Part shown: piece by piece, positions 38,629-51,172 of the stretch | Numbering within the stretch: the first letter of the stretch is position 1 | Layout: each line of letters starts with the position of its first letter | Assembly: GCF_037042905.1 (NCBI RefSeq) | Contig: NW_026974140.1 | Location: 12,225,001 to 12,289,000 of the forward strand | From: Lytechinus pictus | Lineage: Eukaryota > Echinodermata > Echinoidea > Temnopleuroida > Toxopneustidae | Direction: 5' to 3' | Length of the DNA: 64,000 nt | Translations under genes and position numbers: made by a program | The notes under the pieces: generated by a model | Told to the model about the DNA's origin: nothing | The model's database searches: none | The model's input: only the letters and a program-made list of their open reading frames with translations

Positions 38629-41602
38629 ATAGTGATAGTGTTTGGGATGTTTCACCATTAGTTGGAAATGTAAAGTAGTACTTATATCCTTCGCACACCC
38701 CACATTGGTCTGTTCAATGCACACTACTGTGCATTCATCACTGAGATCATTCACAAATGGTCTTTGGTACTTAAGCATGACTTAAGTCAAGCCTAAATAT
38801 TTGTGGCACAGCCCTCTGTCTACTAGACAAGTAATGTGAATTTGCTCTTGGAATCCAAAGTATATTTAATACATGCATTGTGCAATTTATTGATAAGAAT
38901 ATTCTTGTTTACTGGTTAGTAATATGTCATCCTAATAATGATTTTACAATAATAATGACACCCAGAACATGTCATATCAGAATTTAGTTTTTCCAATTGA
39001 TATATATCTTCCCTGAGGTACCATATCCAGTATTCAATATCATACTTTGATTGAGTGAAAAATTACCCGAGTATGTTTCTTAGCTAACAAATATATATTA
39101 GATGTGTCAGTATTAAATTCACTTATTGAACATGTTTTACTTTGCCAGAAAGCAGAATACAATAAAAAGAAAATGTTCCTTTGAAATAAGTTCATATAAA
39201 GCTCAACATTGTAATTCTATCCAGGTTACAACTGCATACAAAAATTTTCAACCTGCCAACCAAGACCCCCAATTATTTTAATCAAGTCTGCTCTTTTGTG
39301 TCTTAAAATTCAACAAGATTACTGAGATTACTTCATGAATTAAATACTTAAATATTCTACGTATTTAATCCAAGTAAAAATCTGATCATATTCATTTTTT
39401 CTGTTTTGAGTATTGAACTGAATACCAGCTCTGATATGAGATGTCTTGTCAAAGGGCACTGGCACATCATGCGATTTCAAGTTTGGTGTAGATCTTGGTG
39501 TTTTTGTTTGTGTTAAAAGCACAAATAAGATTGCCTTCCCAAGCTCCAATACAATGAGAGGTTTACAAAAGTTATTTGAATCATAGTATTGGTAGACCAA
39601 TACCTCATTAGATATCAACCAAGACTAGCTTCATTTAAGTTTGGTGCTGTGCTGATGTGAAATTCATTCCAACACCAAAACCAACTGGTCAAACTATTCT
39701 GTTTCAGAAATAAACTAAATGTGGCTCTTTTTAGTCATATTTGAGAGTAACTTTTGAGATAGAGAAACATAAAAATTTGCCAATCTTTCAGAAATTAATA
39801 TTTTACATAACTTGGTAAAAGTAAAGAAACTTGTTTGTAATGGATTCCTGTCCCTCAATTTTCAAACCAAACTGTACTCTCATCATCAGGCTCCCTGCCT
39901 TTGCTTTAAAAAAAAGTAAAAACTTATGGGGCTTTATTTTAATTTGATTTAGTTGCCAACAGGCAAAAAGAAAAAAAATATCAGGGGTACTTTTCACAAC
40001 TTACTGCCTAAATCATTGAATAAGCTATATGATTGCAATAAACGGGGATTTCAAGGGCTCCCTTTTTAGTTTCCAGTGCTCTTTTGAGCATTTCGGGGGC
40101 TAAATTGCCCCCAGCCCCCATGTCATTTTTCCCCTGGTTGAAATTATACTTTTGGAGGTAAAAATGAACATTAAGATAAGTTATTTTGAAATTGGATTAT
40201 TTTTTGTGAAAATATTGCACCTTATTGTGCACATGAAGCTTTTAAACTGTATATCATGTGCTTGTAAACATTCCCTTAATTGTACAAAGAAGTTTGCCAA
40301 ATATAATATTTTATTGAAAATGTTAGGGAGTGATTTGCCTGTGTTGGATAATTGAGTAGGCTGACCTTTTTTTTATCATCCAACAGGTCTGAATTCAACA
40401 AATTTGCTCACTTCATTCTGGAATTTTTTTCCCCTACAATTTGGTTAGGAATGAGCAATGTTACGTGGAAAGTCGGCTTTAAAAATATTGAACATGTTTA
40501 TTGTAGAATTTATATAATTGATGAATGGATAACAGACATATATATGTTCTCATTGAACTAATTTATTCTAAATATTTGGAAATTTGTTGATACTTTTACA
40601 TCAATCCTCTTGTACCCTGTAATAATTGATGAATTTATATCATTTGTTATATTGATATTTTCCCATCCAATGCTGAATATGATGTATATTATGTATTAGC
40701 ATCACCATCAACACTGTAATTTGTGTGCAACTACTTGGCCATTAGTAATAGCCATGTAGAAGATATGTTAACATGTATATAACCTCAGTATCAAATATGT
40801 GTTCAATGCCTGAGTTAGGAACTTTTGGTTAAATTTTGATGATTTGAAATAATAGTTGAAGTCAATTATATACAGTTAACACTGAGCACAAACACACAAG
40901 AGTTATTAAATGCATTTAAGGACATTGAAAATAATAATTGTTTGTGGTTTATTCTTAGGCTCAAGTTTCTTCTTCACCATAGGTGTCGGATTTCTTGATC
41001 ATTGGGGGAATGATTGGTGTCTGATCCCCCCTCCCACGGTAGGGACTTTTAAAGAAATTGACATGTGAAAATCGCATTTTAGAGCATACTAAAATCACTT
41101 ACTAGGCCATAATATTGTAGTCCACTTTCACTATGTAATTACCAAACACTGTAATACACAACAAGTTTCAAGTTTACAAGTATTTTATTTCAAGAAAAAG
41201 AACAACTCAAAACATTGACGCTATAATCAATATCGGCATTCTCTTTGTAAAAAAAACAAACTACAGTGAGATATATAGTGATGATTGACGATAAACAATT
41301 TTCTTTTTAACGTTTGCTCATTTTCCCCTCTCTTTTCATTAGTTACTTAGTTTGGTATACATATAATTTTTTAGTTGAAAAGTGATATAAATTGCTTTGA
41401 TTTCATCGCAAACCCTGCCTTACTTGATTGATCTCACTACAGACGAGTGCATTAACTGTTTTCAAAACACACTTGTTAACTTCAGAAAAATACTGTCTTG
41501 GGATTAACTGATTTTATTTTGTTTTTCCTTTTTTTAAAATTCAATATCTGTGTTGTCAATTTTGATTGATTTCATGTATTTTAATAAATTTATCAAATTT
41601 TC

Positions 41603-42395
41603 AGCTCATCCGGCCCAAAGGGCCAGATGAGCTTATGCCGTGGCGTGGCGTCTGTCGTCCGTCCACAATTTCAAAATGCTTCTTCGCCATTTCAATTCTG
41701 TTTGCTTTATATGATAGCACTAGGGGGATTCAAGACTTCTACACAAAATTTTGAAATTCATTAAATATGCTAATTTATGCGCATTTTTCAAAATTCACAA
41801 AAAATGCTTCTTTTTTATTTGTCGACCAATTTTGAATTTTTTGCTTCCATCTGGTAGAGCTTCATGAGGTTAACCAAACTTCTACACAGAATTTCGACAT
41901 TTTGACTAGAACAATTTTTATGCTAATTTATGCGAAATTCATTTATGCATATTTCTAAAAATTCACATAAAATGCTTCTTCTTCTTTATTTGTTGACCGA
42001 TTTTGATTTTTTTCTTCCATCTGGTAGAGCTTCATGAGGTTCACCAAACTTCCACAAAGAATTTTTAAATTTGGAGTAGAAAATTATTTATACTAATTTA
42101 TGCAAAATCACAGAAAATTCCTCTTAATTTGTTGACTGAATTTCAAACGCTTCTTCTTTATCACTTCAAGTCTGATTTCAATTCTGTTTGCTTTATATGA
42201 TAGCATTAGGTGGGGGATTCAAAACTTCTACACAGAATTTTGAAACTCATTAAATATGCTAATTTATGCATATTCATAGATCACAAAAAATGCTTCTATG
42301 TCATTTCTTCAATTTCAATTCTATATCCTCAATTTATGTCACCAATATAATTCACTAGTGTCAACTGGGCTGAAATTAAAATTGTGTTAAATTTC
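41603..42395. repeat. AGCTCATCCGGC element, copy 2, uninterrupted start
   Basis: Opens with a hairpin at 41603-41633: AGCTCATC, mismatched C, GGCCC, loop AAA, GGGCC, mismatched A, GATGAGCT. The body has the same roughly 150-bp units as the copy at 4401-5640 (CATCTGGTAGAGCTTCATGA at about 41850 and 42018). The end is diverged. Confidence 0.75.
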
Positions 42396-43856
42396 GTTGC
42401 CCTCAAAATATTGGGGGATGATTGTACAGGCCGTCCCCCCACCTGAATTTTTTTTGGATACATCCCCCCCGGGATCGACACCCATGTCCTTCACATCTTC
42501 TCTTTTTTTTTTGTACCAGGGGCCTCAGAACCGGGAATGGGCTTCAGCCCCTCATTGCACCATTTTCAGCAAAATGTGTGCAAACATGAAAAAGATTACC
42601 ATCAGATTGTGATTTTATGCATGTTCAATTCTCCACACTTCCAAATTGTTCTGCTGAACCTTCATATTACCTTTGTATCCAAATTAATATAATCTTTCTT
42701 TTTACAGAAACTTTTAAAGATTAAAAAAAAATCTTTTGACTCGCTAACTACCCCTACACTTTATTTAAGTGGATTGGAACTTGAAAAGTAAGTTCCTGAT
42801 TGGTATTTTGAAAGAAAATATGATAATCCAATGACTTGGGCGAAGGATATTTTGGTGAAAGAGAAAGTGTGCATAATTGTTTGTGAATGAGATCGAGAGA
42901 GGGGAAGAGATAGGGGGGGAGAGTGGGCGAGGGTGTCTATTAATAGGTTGAATAAAGAAATTCAAGAAGATATTGTGGATATTGTCATGAGCCTTCAAAT
43001 GTTGGTAGTATAAAAGGTACATTACCACCTCTTCTTCCAATCAACATGGGGATAATATGGAGGCAACACCTTGAAAATTGAAAAGAACCAGCGATCTATA
43101 AATGTAATGCATGTTTTCTTTTGTTGAAAACATGCTGATGAGTCGACTAAAATAAACCGGAATTGTCTCCTCCGCACTGTCGTCCATCGGGGCACTCTAC
43201 CATTTAGCGCAACTATGGTAACGGACCAAGCTTGTCGAGGTTTGGGTGGAAGAAAATAGTCTACGCCGGAGAGAGACTGGGTGTTGGATTCCCGTATGTT
43301 GGAAAAATAAATGATATTTAAGGTGAATAAAGAAAACATATAACACCTAATATATTTCATGATGTAAAATGTGTAAAATTAATACTTTTTTGATAAAATT
43401 TGCAGAAACAAATGAACTAGAAATATACTAATCATTCTTTAAGCAAATATGAGACTGAAGATTTAGACTATAAAAATCGGCTGGGGTAATTGTGCACAGT
43501 GCAAAATGGTGGTTGGTCTTATTGATTAATTCGAGGAGTACGGTATGTCAGACGCCAATGAATGTAATGCAATACTGTACAGAATTGACAAAGTTAACTT
43601 TTCGTCGGGGTTTTAGCATTTCTAAAAAGAACTTTATATCAACGAAAATCGGAAAACACTGACTATCTTCTTCGACACGTACACATGCACAGTTATGATG
43701 CCGGTACGTTTGCGGTGATTGATTGCTGGCGTTGGCAGAAATAAGGTTTATCGCGACGACAGCGTTAATTGGGAGTTGGAGAGGGGAGATTCCCTCCGAA
43801 CAAATAAATTATCATAACAGTTAAGAAATTTATTTCCCAAAGTTCTCAAGAATATC

Positions 43857-44267
43857 ATGCCATCGATAAAGAGACCAGGGAAGCCAATTAGGCCTTCATC
43901 TGCATCTGCTCGTCTGGAATCTCGATCGCAACCAGCGCCATTTGAAAATGGACGTCCCGCCACAGCAGCACCGGGACTGTTCGGCCAGGGACGGGCAGCT
44001 GGCCGGGGAGCAGGTCGGGGAGCCGGCCGTGGAGCAGGTCGTGGAGCTGGCGGCTCGGGACATGGAAGTTCAACAAATGTTGCACCTGCAAAAAATACTA
44101 ATTGGATGTTGAACCGAATGGCAGACTTGGACATCGATGTAAAAAATGAACAACCAGCTAGGAGAATGACTCTTGGAGCTGTGGATGGTCTGACTGACAA
44201 GGATAAAGAACAGGCAGCAAGAGTTCGGCACTACGCAAATTCGGCACCTCCTGGGACCTCACTCAAG
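43857..44267 (+). CDS. Gene 2 exon 1: start codon and R/G-rich N-terminus
   Basis: ATG at 43857 follows AATATC; the donor is CAAG|GTAAAA at 44267/44268. The exon has 137 codons and ends in phase 0. The protein starts MPSIKRPGKPIRPSSASARL. It then carries an Arg/Gly/Ala block in which the unit GAGR is repeated about five times (about residues 45-66), and ends with a more ordered stretch (NWMLNRMADLDIDVKNEQ, then KDKEQAARVRHYANSAPPG). The repeat block is DNA-level tandem duplication of a GC-rich 12-bp unit, so its copy number may vary. A TAA at 44277 follows immediately if the intron is read through, which supports the donor. The opposite strand also has an open frame here (43748-44200), which I read as a shadow of this GC-rich exon. 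Confidence 0.85.
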
Positions 44268-47200
44268 GTAAAACTTTAACGTTAAGTTATTCTAGTAAAG
44301 TTAATTTTTTTTTTTCATCACACCAAGTCATCATACGCATGCCATTATTTGTAGTAATCCTTTTAGTTCAAAAATGAATATTATTTATTAACATTTTTCT
44401 TTTTTGTCCTTTTTTAAAAACTTGCATTGCAGACTGCCTCTTTGATGTATTACGGTTGGAACTACCCCTTATCTACCACCTAATTTTCTTCGCATCGTAT
44501 CTGCGAAAATATATATCAGTTTTACCTAGATTTTGTTTAATTTGTGCAGAAATTGAGCAGATGAGATTCCCATGTTTAGATCGACGACTCAGATTCTATG
44601 CACGTAGATATCGGCGAACAACGAATACAAGGATTTCACATTTGCTCATTTGTACCCTTCTTTTGAAACTGACCACCTGCTATACACTGAGTTTATGGCC
44701 AATTCTTATCACGGTGGCAAAATATTAGACTCTTCCAAATCAGTTCTATGATGTCACCGTGCTAAATGATAGTCTCACTCCCGGTCTCACTACTCCCACT
44801 GTGAGCTCCGGCACATGATTTGACAACGGATATTTGTTCTAAAGCTGTTTCCTATCAGATTATTTGGTATGAACAACTGTTTTGCAGTGGGGTTCGGGTC
44901 TGGTCAATACAATTTTGATAAATTCTACAAAATTTTTACCTTTTTATCTCGTAAATTAGATTCTTATCCTTCCTTTGGTACACGTATGGAAACTGCACCT
45001 ACTCTCCCACGCGTACGTTTGTAATGCGCAATAATCTTTAAAAATGCGCGCAAAGGTCGGTTTCAAAAGAGGTGGTTGATGGTTTAACTATACAAATTGA
45101 AAGAGAAAGAAGGGGAGATAAAGAAAAGAAAAAAAAGAAAAGGGGGTAAAAATGAAAATATAGAAAAACTATCGGTTGGGGTCAAGTAACTGATTATTTA
45201 GTAGAAAAAAATTGTTTCAATTTCTGGCATTGTCTGGAAAGTCAAGTGAATTTTAGAATATCAATTGAATCCGAGTGCACCTAAGCTAAATCCAGGCATT
45301 GCTTGGGTTGTAATATCCTTGCTAACTTGCTGTGTACATGTATCTATATTGAGCAAGCCTTCAAGGACCTAATGTAGGCCACAGTGTTTTTACGCAATGA
45401 AAAATTGTTAATTTTCCCTCTCAGATTTTTCCTTATAATATATTGATTATCATGAGTCCATCAAGAAAAGTCATTGGTAACTTTTAAAGGTTGGACAATG
45501 TCCCCTCCCAGCCCAGATGCTGCCACAAAGTTACCTTCCAACCCCTGACTCTCTGTGTCAACCCATAGATATTAGTTCCCATGGACCTATAAATTATGTT
45601 TAAGTTTTGTCTGTATATGTATCAGTGAGTCAACAAAATACCAGGATTGTCGCATCACCTCAATTTACTTTTTTGTCCAGGTTTTTGTTCTGAATTATTT
45701 CATTTATGTTGTTTATTTTGTTCATTTATTTAATTGTTTACATTTATACAATGTATCTTGGTATTTTTTAAAACTTTTATTTATTTATTTATTCATTCAT
45801 TTATTTATGTATACATTTTTTTTTTATTTTTTAAATTATTATTATTTTTTTTTTTTGGGGGGGGAGGTAGGTCCTAATCCATACTTGTCTGTTACATACA
45901 CAGTGTATCTAGGTGGGTGTAAAAGCTACAGCCACAAGTCCTTTATGTTACGATTGCCAATTGCATTTCCATTATCAAAAGATTGCACCAACCTGATCAT
46001 CTTACATGGCAAACCATAAAGGTTTCTCTGTGATGAAGAAATTTTCTCTGGATATGTTTGAAATTCAGAGACAAACGGAAAAAGCATTTGTTTGGTGTAC
46101 TTTCTGGTCTCTGCTTGCAGTATTTGAAATGGAACAAGTAGCTGCTTCATTTGAAATTGTAAAACTTAAAACATTAATTGGAATAAAAATCACATTCACA
46201 AGATGCCATTAAACAATTATTTTGGTGCTCCAGGTTGAAAATAATAAATAGAGAACAACTCGCTGAGCAAAATAATGAAAATTTTATCAAAATCTAATTA
46301 GAAATATTTAGCAAGTTATTGAATTTTAAAGTTTAGCAATATTGAATAAATGTATATATATTTCATATAATAAATATACAAAATAAATAAGTGGGGATAT
46401 GACATCATCAGCTTGCTCATTGCATATTCCTGAAGACATGAATAGATCTATTTCACTGGAATAATCCAAAACTTTGAAATGTCGTAGCTTTTTAAAATAG
46501 TCCTTGTCCAATTTCAATTTCAGAATAGATGGTGAATATCATCCAATGTCTAGCACTTTATATTTCAGATCATTATTTTGGCACCCCCAGCAAGCTTAAC
46601 TGGAAAGCTATAAAAGAAGATTATAAATGAATACAAAACTCACCTTTGGATTATCTTCTTAACAGACAGAGAATTAAACTTGATAGACCTGTCAAAAGGA
46701 GATTACTCTTGATGGCTTGATTGAATGGATGAAAGGCTTTTGCCTTTGAAAGTCTGATAAAGTAGTATCTCAGCCTGTCAAGAAAGTTGCTCTGAATGTA
46801 TACCCAATAACTCTAGTAACTTACTGATCAATATATATTGATTGATGATGTACATCTTTACCAAATTACTTAATTTAAACAAAAAATACACAAAGATTTT
46901 ATTCAGTTGTTGGAGAAAAAAAAACTCAAGTCATTGATTTGTAGGCAAAGATGAGCAAGTTTGAGCTTGTGTACCCTAGCAGATTCCATGTTAATTTTTT
47001 TTTAGATATAAAGGTAATTTTACATTAAAGTACATGCATGTACATGTATGTACATGATTGTAGAAAAGACTTTGGACAGGCCTGCAAAGCCATGCATCAA
47101 GGCAAAGTGTATCTTTACCTCACAATAATGTATTTGTCATAAAATACTTCCGATTAGGTGATGTTTGAAATATTTATGGATAAATAATTTTAAATGTATA

Positions 47201-48609
47201 CATTTAGTAATTTGGTTTTAGAGAATTAAAAATTCAATTCTTTTTTATTAATATGAAAATTATCCATGTAAAAGTTATCAGAAATAGATTCCATTTTATC
47301 TCATACTCATTTTTTCATCTTCATTGGCCAGTAAAAGTCAATAACCTTTGATTAAACCATTGTATTGATGAATGGGTCAATCATGACATCATAGATTGTT
47401 AAATGTTTGTCTCATACTTTCTTAGTATCCCCCGCATGTAAGTTATTATCTGTGGGAGATTATCCTGAGGGGATCTAAATGACATCTATCAAAATGAGAA
47501 GCCACAATTGCCTTGAGTTTTAATAGCCTGAGATGGTGTGCCTAGTGTTTGTTTGTTATACTCCACTGAATTTATGCAATGTCTGAAGCATTCCGTTTTA
47601 TTCCACCCTTTTGAATCAGTGACCTATTAAAAAAGAAGAATCATTGACTAGAATCATCAAAAGAAGGGTTAGCGCACCAGCAGAAGGGATTGTTGAGTCC
47701 CAATGGTTGCTATAGGACGAGGAACGGTTCTACGTGACGTTGGTCCCGCAACATTTGAATGTTAAGGGTATCTATTCATGCATTGTTGTGATGCAATGAA
47801 GGGGAATGATGATTTCTATGTGGTGAGATAATATATTAGGATTCACACTTATCAACAAGTTCAAGTGATAAGCCAGTTTTTTATGGCTTCATAAAGGCAT
47901 GGCATGTTTACTTGGTCTGTACTTGTTGATTGCTGGGTAAACTTCTAAATTACCACCATCTCTGACTGGATGCTTGTTTTGTAGACCTTCTAGGAGTGTC
48001 AAATTACTCAGGGTCAGGTTTTGATGACCCGCCGTTCCAGGATTTGGCACCATATACATGTACCTTTGCCTATTTCACGATGTTTGTTGTAGTCGTGTAT
48101 AGCATCCCAAGCAAAGGACTTGATGTGACTTGTGTGTGTCAAGAGGTTTATGTGCAATGGTTTTATCTCAGGAATCGTCCCGTATTTAGTTCACCATTTA
48201 ATGGGAACCAACTTTTAATTCAATTTACAACATGTGGTGCGAGATGGTAAGATATTCATCCATTCTGAAAGTCTGGAAAGTTTCAAGGGAACCATATCAG
48301 TGTGTTGAGGTTCTGTATCTCTCACTGTCATTATGTGTTTATGCGTTGCTATAGGGATGTGTAATGGAGGCATACTCTGAGTCAAAATTTGTTGAGTCTG
48401 GAAGGTACAATGTGTTATTCTTACTTATAGGCTTACAAAGAAAACATTAAGGAGATATTTATGTTTGGAATTCTTTGGGTAGTCTACTGACTAGTACTGA
48501 GTCCTGGAAACATTCTCAAAGAAAAGAACTGTAGTCAGGATGAGAGAAATCACATACAGCATTCAAACTGTAACATTTTTGTATTTAATTTTTCTCAATG
48601 TTTCCACAG
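44268..48609. other. Gene 2 intron 1
   Basis: 4.3 kb, AT-rich with an ATTT microsatellite (about 45776-45815) and a run of T then G (45845-45866). No exon recognised. Confidence 0.55.
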
Positions 48610-48663
48610 ATTGAAGAAAAGATCAATCTAGACGACCTGCACAGCTTGAAGAAATTCTTTGAG
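48610..48663 (+). CDS. Gene 2 exon 2: first EF-hand entering helix
   Basis: An 18-codon exon, acceptor TTTCCACAG (ends 48609), donor GAG|GTAAGA at 48663/48664, phase 0 on both sides. It encodes IEEKINLDDLHSLKKFFE, an amphipathic E-helix. It runs straight into the calcium loop of the next exon. A short exon between 44267 and here could have been missed, since the intron is 4.3 kb. Confidence 0.85.
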
Positions 48664-49067
48664 GTAAGATTCTGTTTCATTCATTTAAACTCCAGGTTCA
48701 CCATATGATTGATAGCAATTGATTTGAATAAATGGTGTACAGTAGTTGAAGAAGTTGCATTTTGTTCAGAAGAGCCTAAGGATACCCCATGGGCAGTTTG
48801 CCAGTGTTATTGTTATAAAATGTATTGTTATTTGTCCCCAGTAGCATAAATCATGGTTTGATACTTTGATGCCTTGTGGAGCATATATGATATATTGGAT
48901 AACTTAGTTTTAAAATCAAATGAATTTTACTTTATCATTTTTTTTGCTTTAGATTTTAAGCCAAATAAAAGTAGTGACACAAACCATATTATATGACTAT
49001 GTTAGTTTTTATCCTTGAAAAAAAAACATGTTTCTATTAATGTTGTGATAATTTCATTGAAATGCAG

Positions 49068-49151
49068 GAAGCTGATGTGGACCAAAATGGAACGTTGTCC
49101 CTGGATGAATTTAAGACCGTCTTAAGAGGTTCTCTTAGTCTTAGAACCAAG
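49068..49151 (+). CDS. Gene 2 exon 3: first EF-hand calcium loop
   Basis: The acceptor is AATGCAG (ends 49067) and the donor AAG|GTAGCT at 49151/49152. The exon has 28 codons in phase 0. It encodes EADVDQNGTLSLDEFKTVLR and eight more residues. The loop DVDQNGTLSLDE has Asp1, Asp3, Asn5, Gly6, Ser9 and Glu12, a canonical calcium-binding EF-hand with all usual ligands, followed by the F-helix. Calcium binding is therefore well supported. Confidence 0.92.
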
Positions 49152-50449
49152 GTAGCTATATATAAAATCTTTTAGCCAGCAGCAATTCATCAAAAAAGAG
49201 TTGGAGTTCAAATGGAACTAAGGAAAAAATCTTATCTAATCCCAAAAGTGCCTGTTTCTAATTGGTGAAAAAAATCAAGATGTATTTTATTTTTGTTTAG
49301 TTGTTTAAATGGCAAGTCCTATTTGAAGAAATGATAAAGAAAAACAAGCTTAATGCTGAAAATTTAATGACAATCAGATGTAAAATAAAGAAGTTAAGAA
49401 ATTTTTGCTTGATTTCACAAAACACATTATGTGCATATCCTGGTCAGTATACAAATGAAAGAACCGATGATGTCACTCACTCGCTATTTTTTTGTATTTC
49501 ATAGTTTATTTGAAATTTTGACTTTCTCATAATGTGAAACAAAGTTGGATTTCTTTCTTAAATGTGGAATTGCCTGTGGTGAATTGTGATTTGATGAAGG
49601 GTTTCCTTATTGTCAAATCTGCAAAAATTCAAATATTATATCATTCATACAATAAAATAAAAGAAATATAGTGAGTGAGTGACATCATAATTCTCTTATT
49701 TGCATATCACTGTGTTGTGCATTTTCTGTTTTGTGAAAAATAAGCAAAATTTAAAATCTCATATGTGTTTAACATTCAATTTTTATGAAATTTTCAACAT
49801 TATACCTCTTTGATTTTTTCCTCTTTTCATTCCAATTGATATATTTAGCTTGAGTGGACTTGACCTTCAATAAAACTTATTTGCAATGAAGAATTGGGTG
49901 GAGTTTGTAAATATGACCCTTTTCTCTATAATCCAAAAGCAAGCATCCAGTACATTTACAGAATATGTGACTGAGTATTTGGAGAAAATAAAGTACCATC
50001 ATAATTTACTTTTGAATGTCAGACAACCCACCAATACTACTACTAGAAATGGTTGGTCATTCTGATGAAACAGCAGAGATAAGACTTTTGCATGGTCACA
50101 AACTATTTGATGTTTTGCGCTCTGCTAGAATCACACATTAGAGTCAGAAAGCTGTAAGCAGGTTGCAGTATTTTACATTAAAAAAGGATTTCAGCAAGCA
50201 CAACTATTGTTTTGATCACACAACATTTTTATGAAGGATTTTACTAGAAGTAGTTAAAACAGAAAAATCACCGCTCTTCTGATATTGGCTTTTCAGTAAA
50301 AGAGAGAACATTCTCTGTTTCCCATGATATTTATTTTACCTTGTGTGTGTTGGAAAAGAACTTGTGTACCAACTCTAATCTTTCACTGCCTTGTAGCTCT
50401 ATCAGACCTGACATAAGACATTGTCATGCTGTTCATTGACTTCTAAAAT

Positions 50450-51172
50450 GTAGAGGTGAAGTGTATCCTGACGATAAGTAGAGTTGAATAACAGCAGAAA
50501 AAGTAGTATTGAGTGAGGTATTGAAAGTTTGATGAAAATCCATCAAAGAATATGGGAGTTATCGGGGGGGGGGGGGGGGGGGGGGGGGCAGTAAAATATA
50601 TTGCTGTACACACGCGTGACCAAAAAAACGCGTTTAAAGGGGTGTTTTTTTTCTTCAGTTTTGGACGCAGGCCGCGCATGCACTCGTTAAGGGTATAAAA
50701 AACACTGATTTAAAAAAAAAAGGGGTAGTTTTGAAAGACTGGTCAGTGGTCAATCGCAGGGTCAAACATATTTAGGGTATTTTTTTTCTAAAGCTTTCTT
50801 TTATTAAGACTAGCCAAATGTGTTTAGGGTATGTTTTTTCCCCAAGCTTTTTCCCCGGGTTCATATTCTGGCGACAACTTGTTTAGGGGCCAAAATGTGT
50901 GAATAAAGCCCGTGAAAAATTTGTTTAGGGGATTATTTTGCACACAGAAAAACTTGTTTAGGGGGTGTTTGGAAATAATTTGGCCACGCGTGTGTACAGC
51001 AATACATTTGACTGCCCCCCCCCCCACCCGGGGTAATTAAGTTTTCATTTTTTTATATGAACGACTCTCTTTTTCTTTGATTGATTTTCATCAAACCTTC
51101 ACCAATAGTTTTTTTTTTTTTTTTTTTTTTCTTTTATCGAGACCAACTTATTGAGGTGAACTTCCCCTTTTA
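50450..51172. mobile_element. Palindromic MITE hosting a GC-capped element
   Basis: Left inner arm AGTTTGATGAAAATCCATCA (about 50526) is inversely repeated on the right (TGATTGATTTTCATCAAACC, about 51080-51099). Weaker outer similarity: GAGGTGAAGT...GATAAGTAGAGTTG versus the inverse of TTATCGAGACCAACTTATTG. The GC-capped element at 50563 lies between the arms. Confidence 0.6.
50563..51033. mobile_element. GC-capped fold-back element, copy 2
   Basis: Starts with 25 G (50564-50588) and ends with a C-run (51015-51029 with one A). Next to the runs is an inverted repeat of about 40 bp with few mismatches: GCAGTAAAATATATTGCTGT and ACACACGCGTGACCA at the left, TGGCCACGCGTGTGT and ACAGCAATACATTTGACTGC at the right. 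The interior has repeated TTGTTTAGGGG motifs. No coding capacity. Confidence 0.72.

Larger units (their letters stand above)
34750..43856. other. Intergenic region between genes 1 and 2
   Basis: About 9 kb, AT-rich. It holds the SINE at 36655, small MITE at 38484-38628, the tandem-repeat element at 41603, and GAT/AAT microsatellite at 36285-36360. 43000-43856 has higher CpG and is the likely promoter and 5' UTR region of gene 2. No other gene is supported. Confidence 0.55.

Noticed and set aside
43748..44200. 150-residue minus-strand frame opposite exon 1 of gene 2
   Set aside because: GC-rich shadow of the R/G-coding repeat; Pro/Arg/Ala repeats mirror the + strand.
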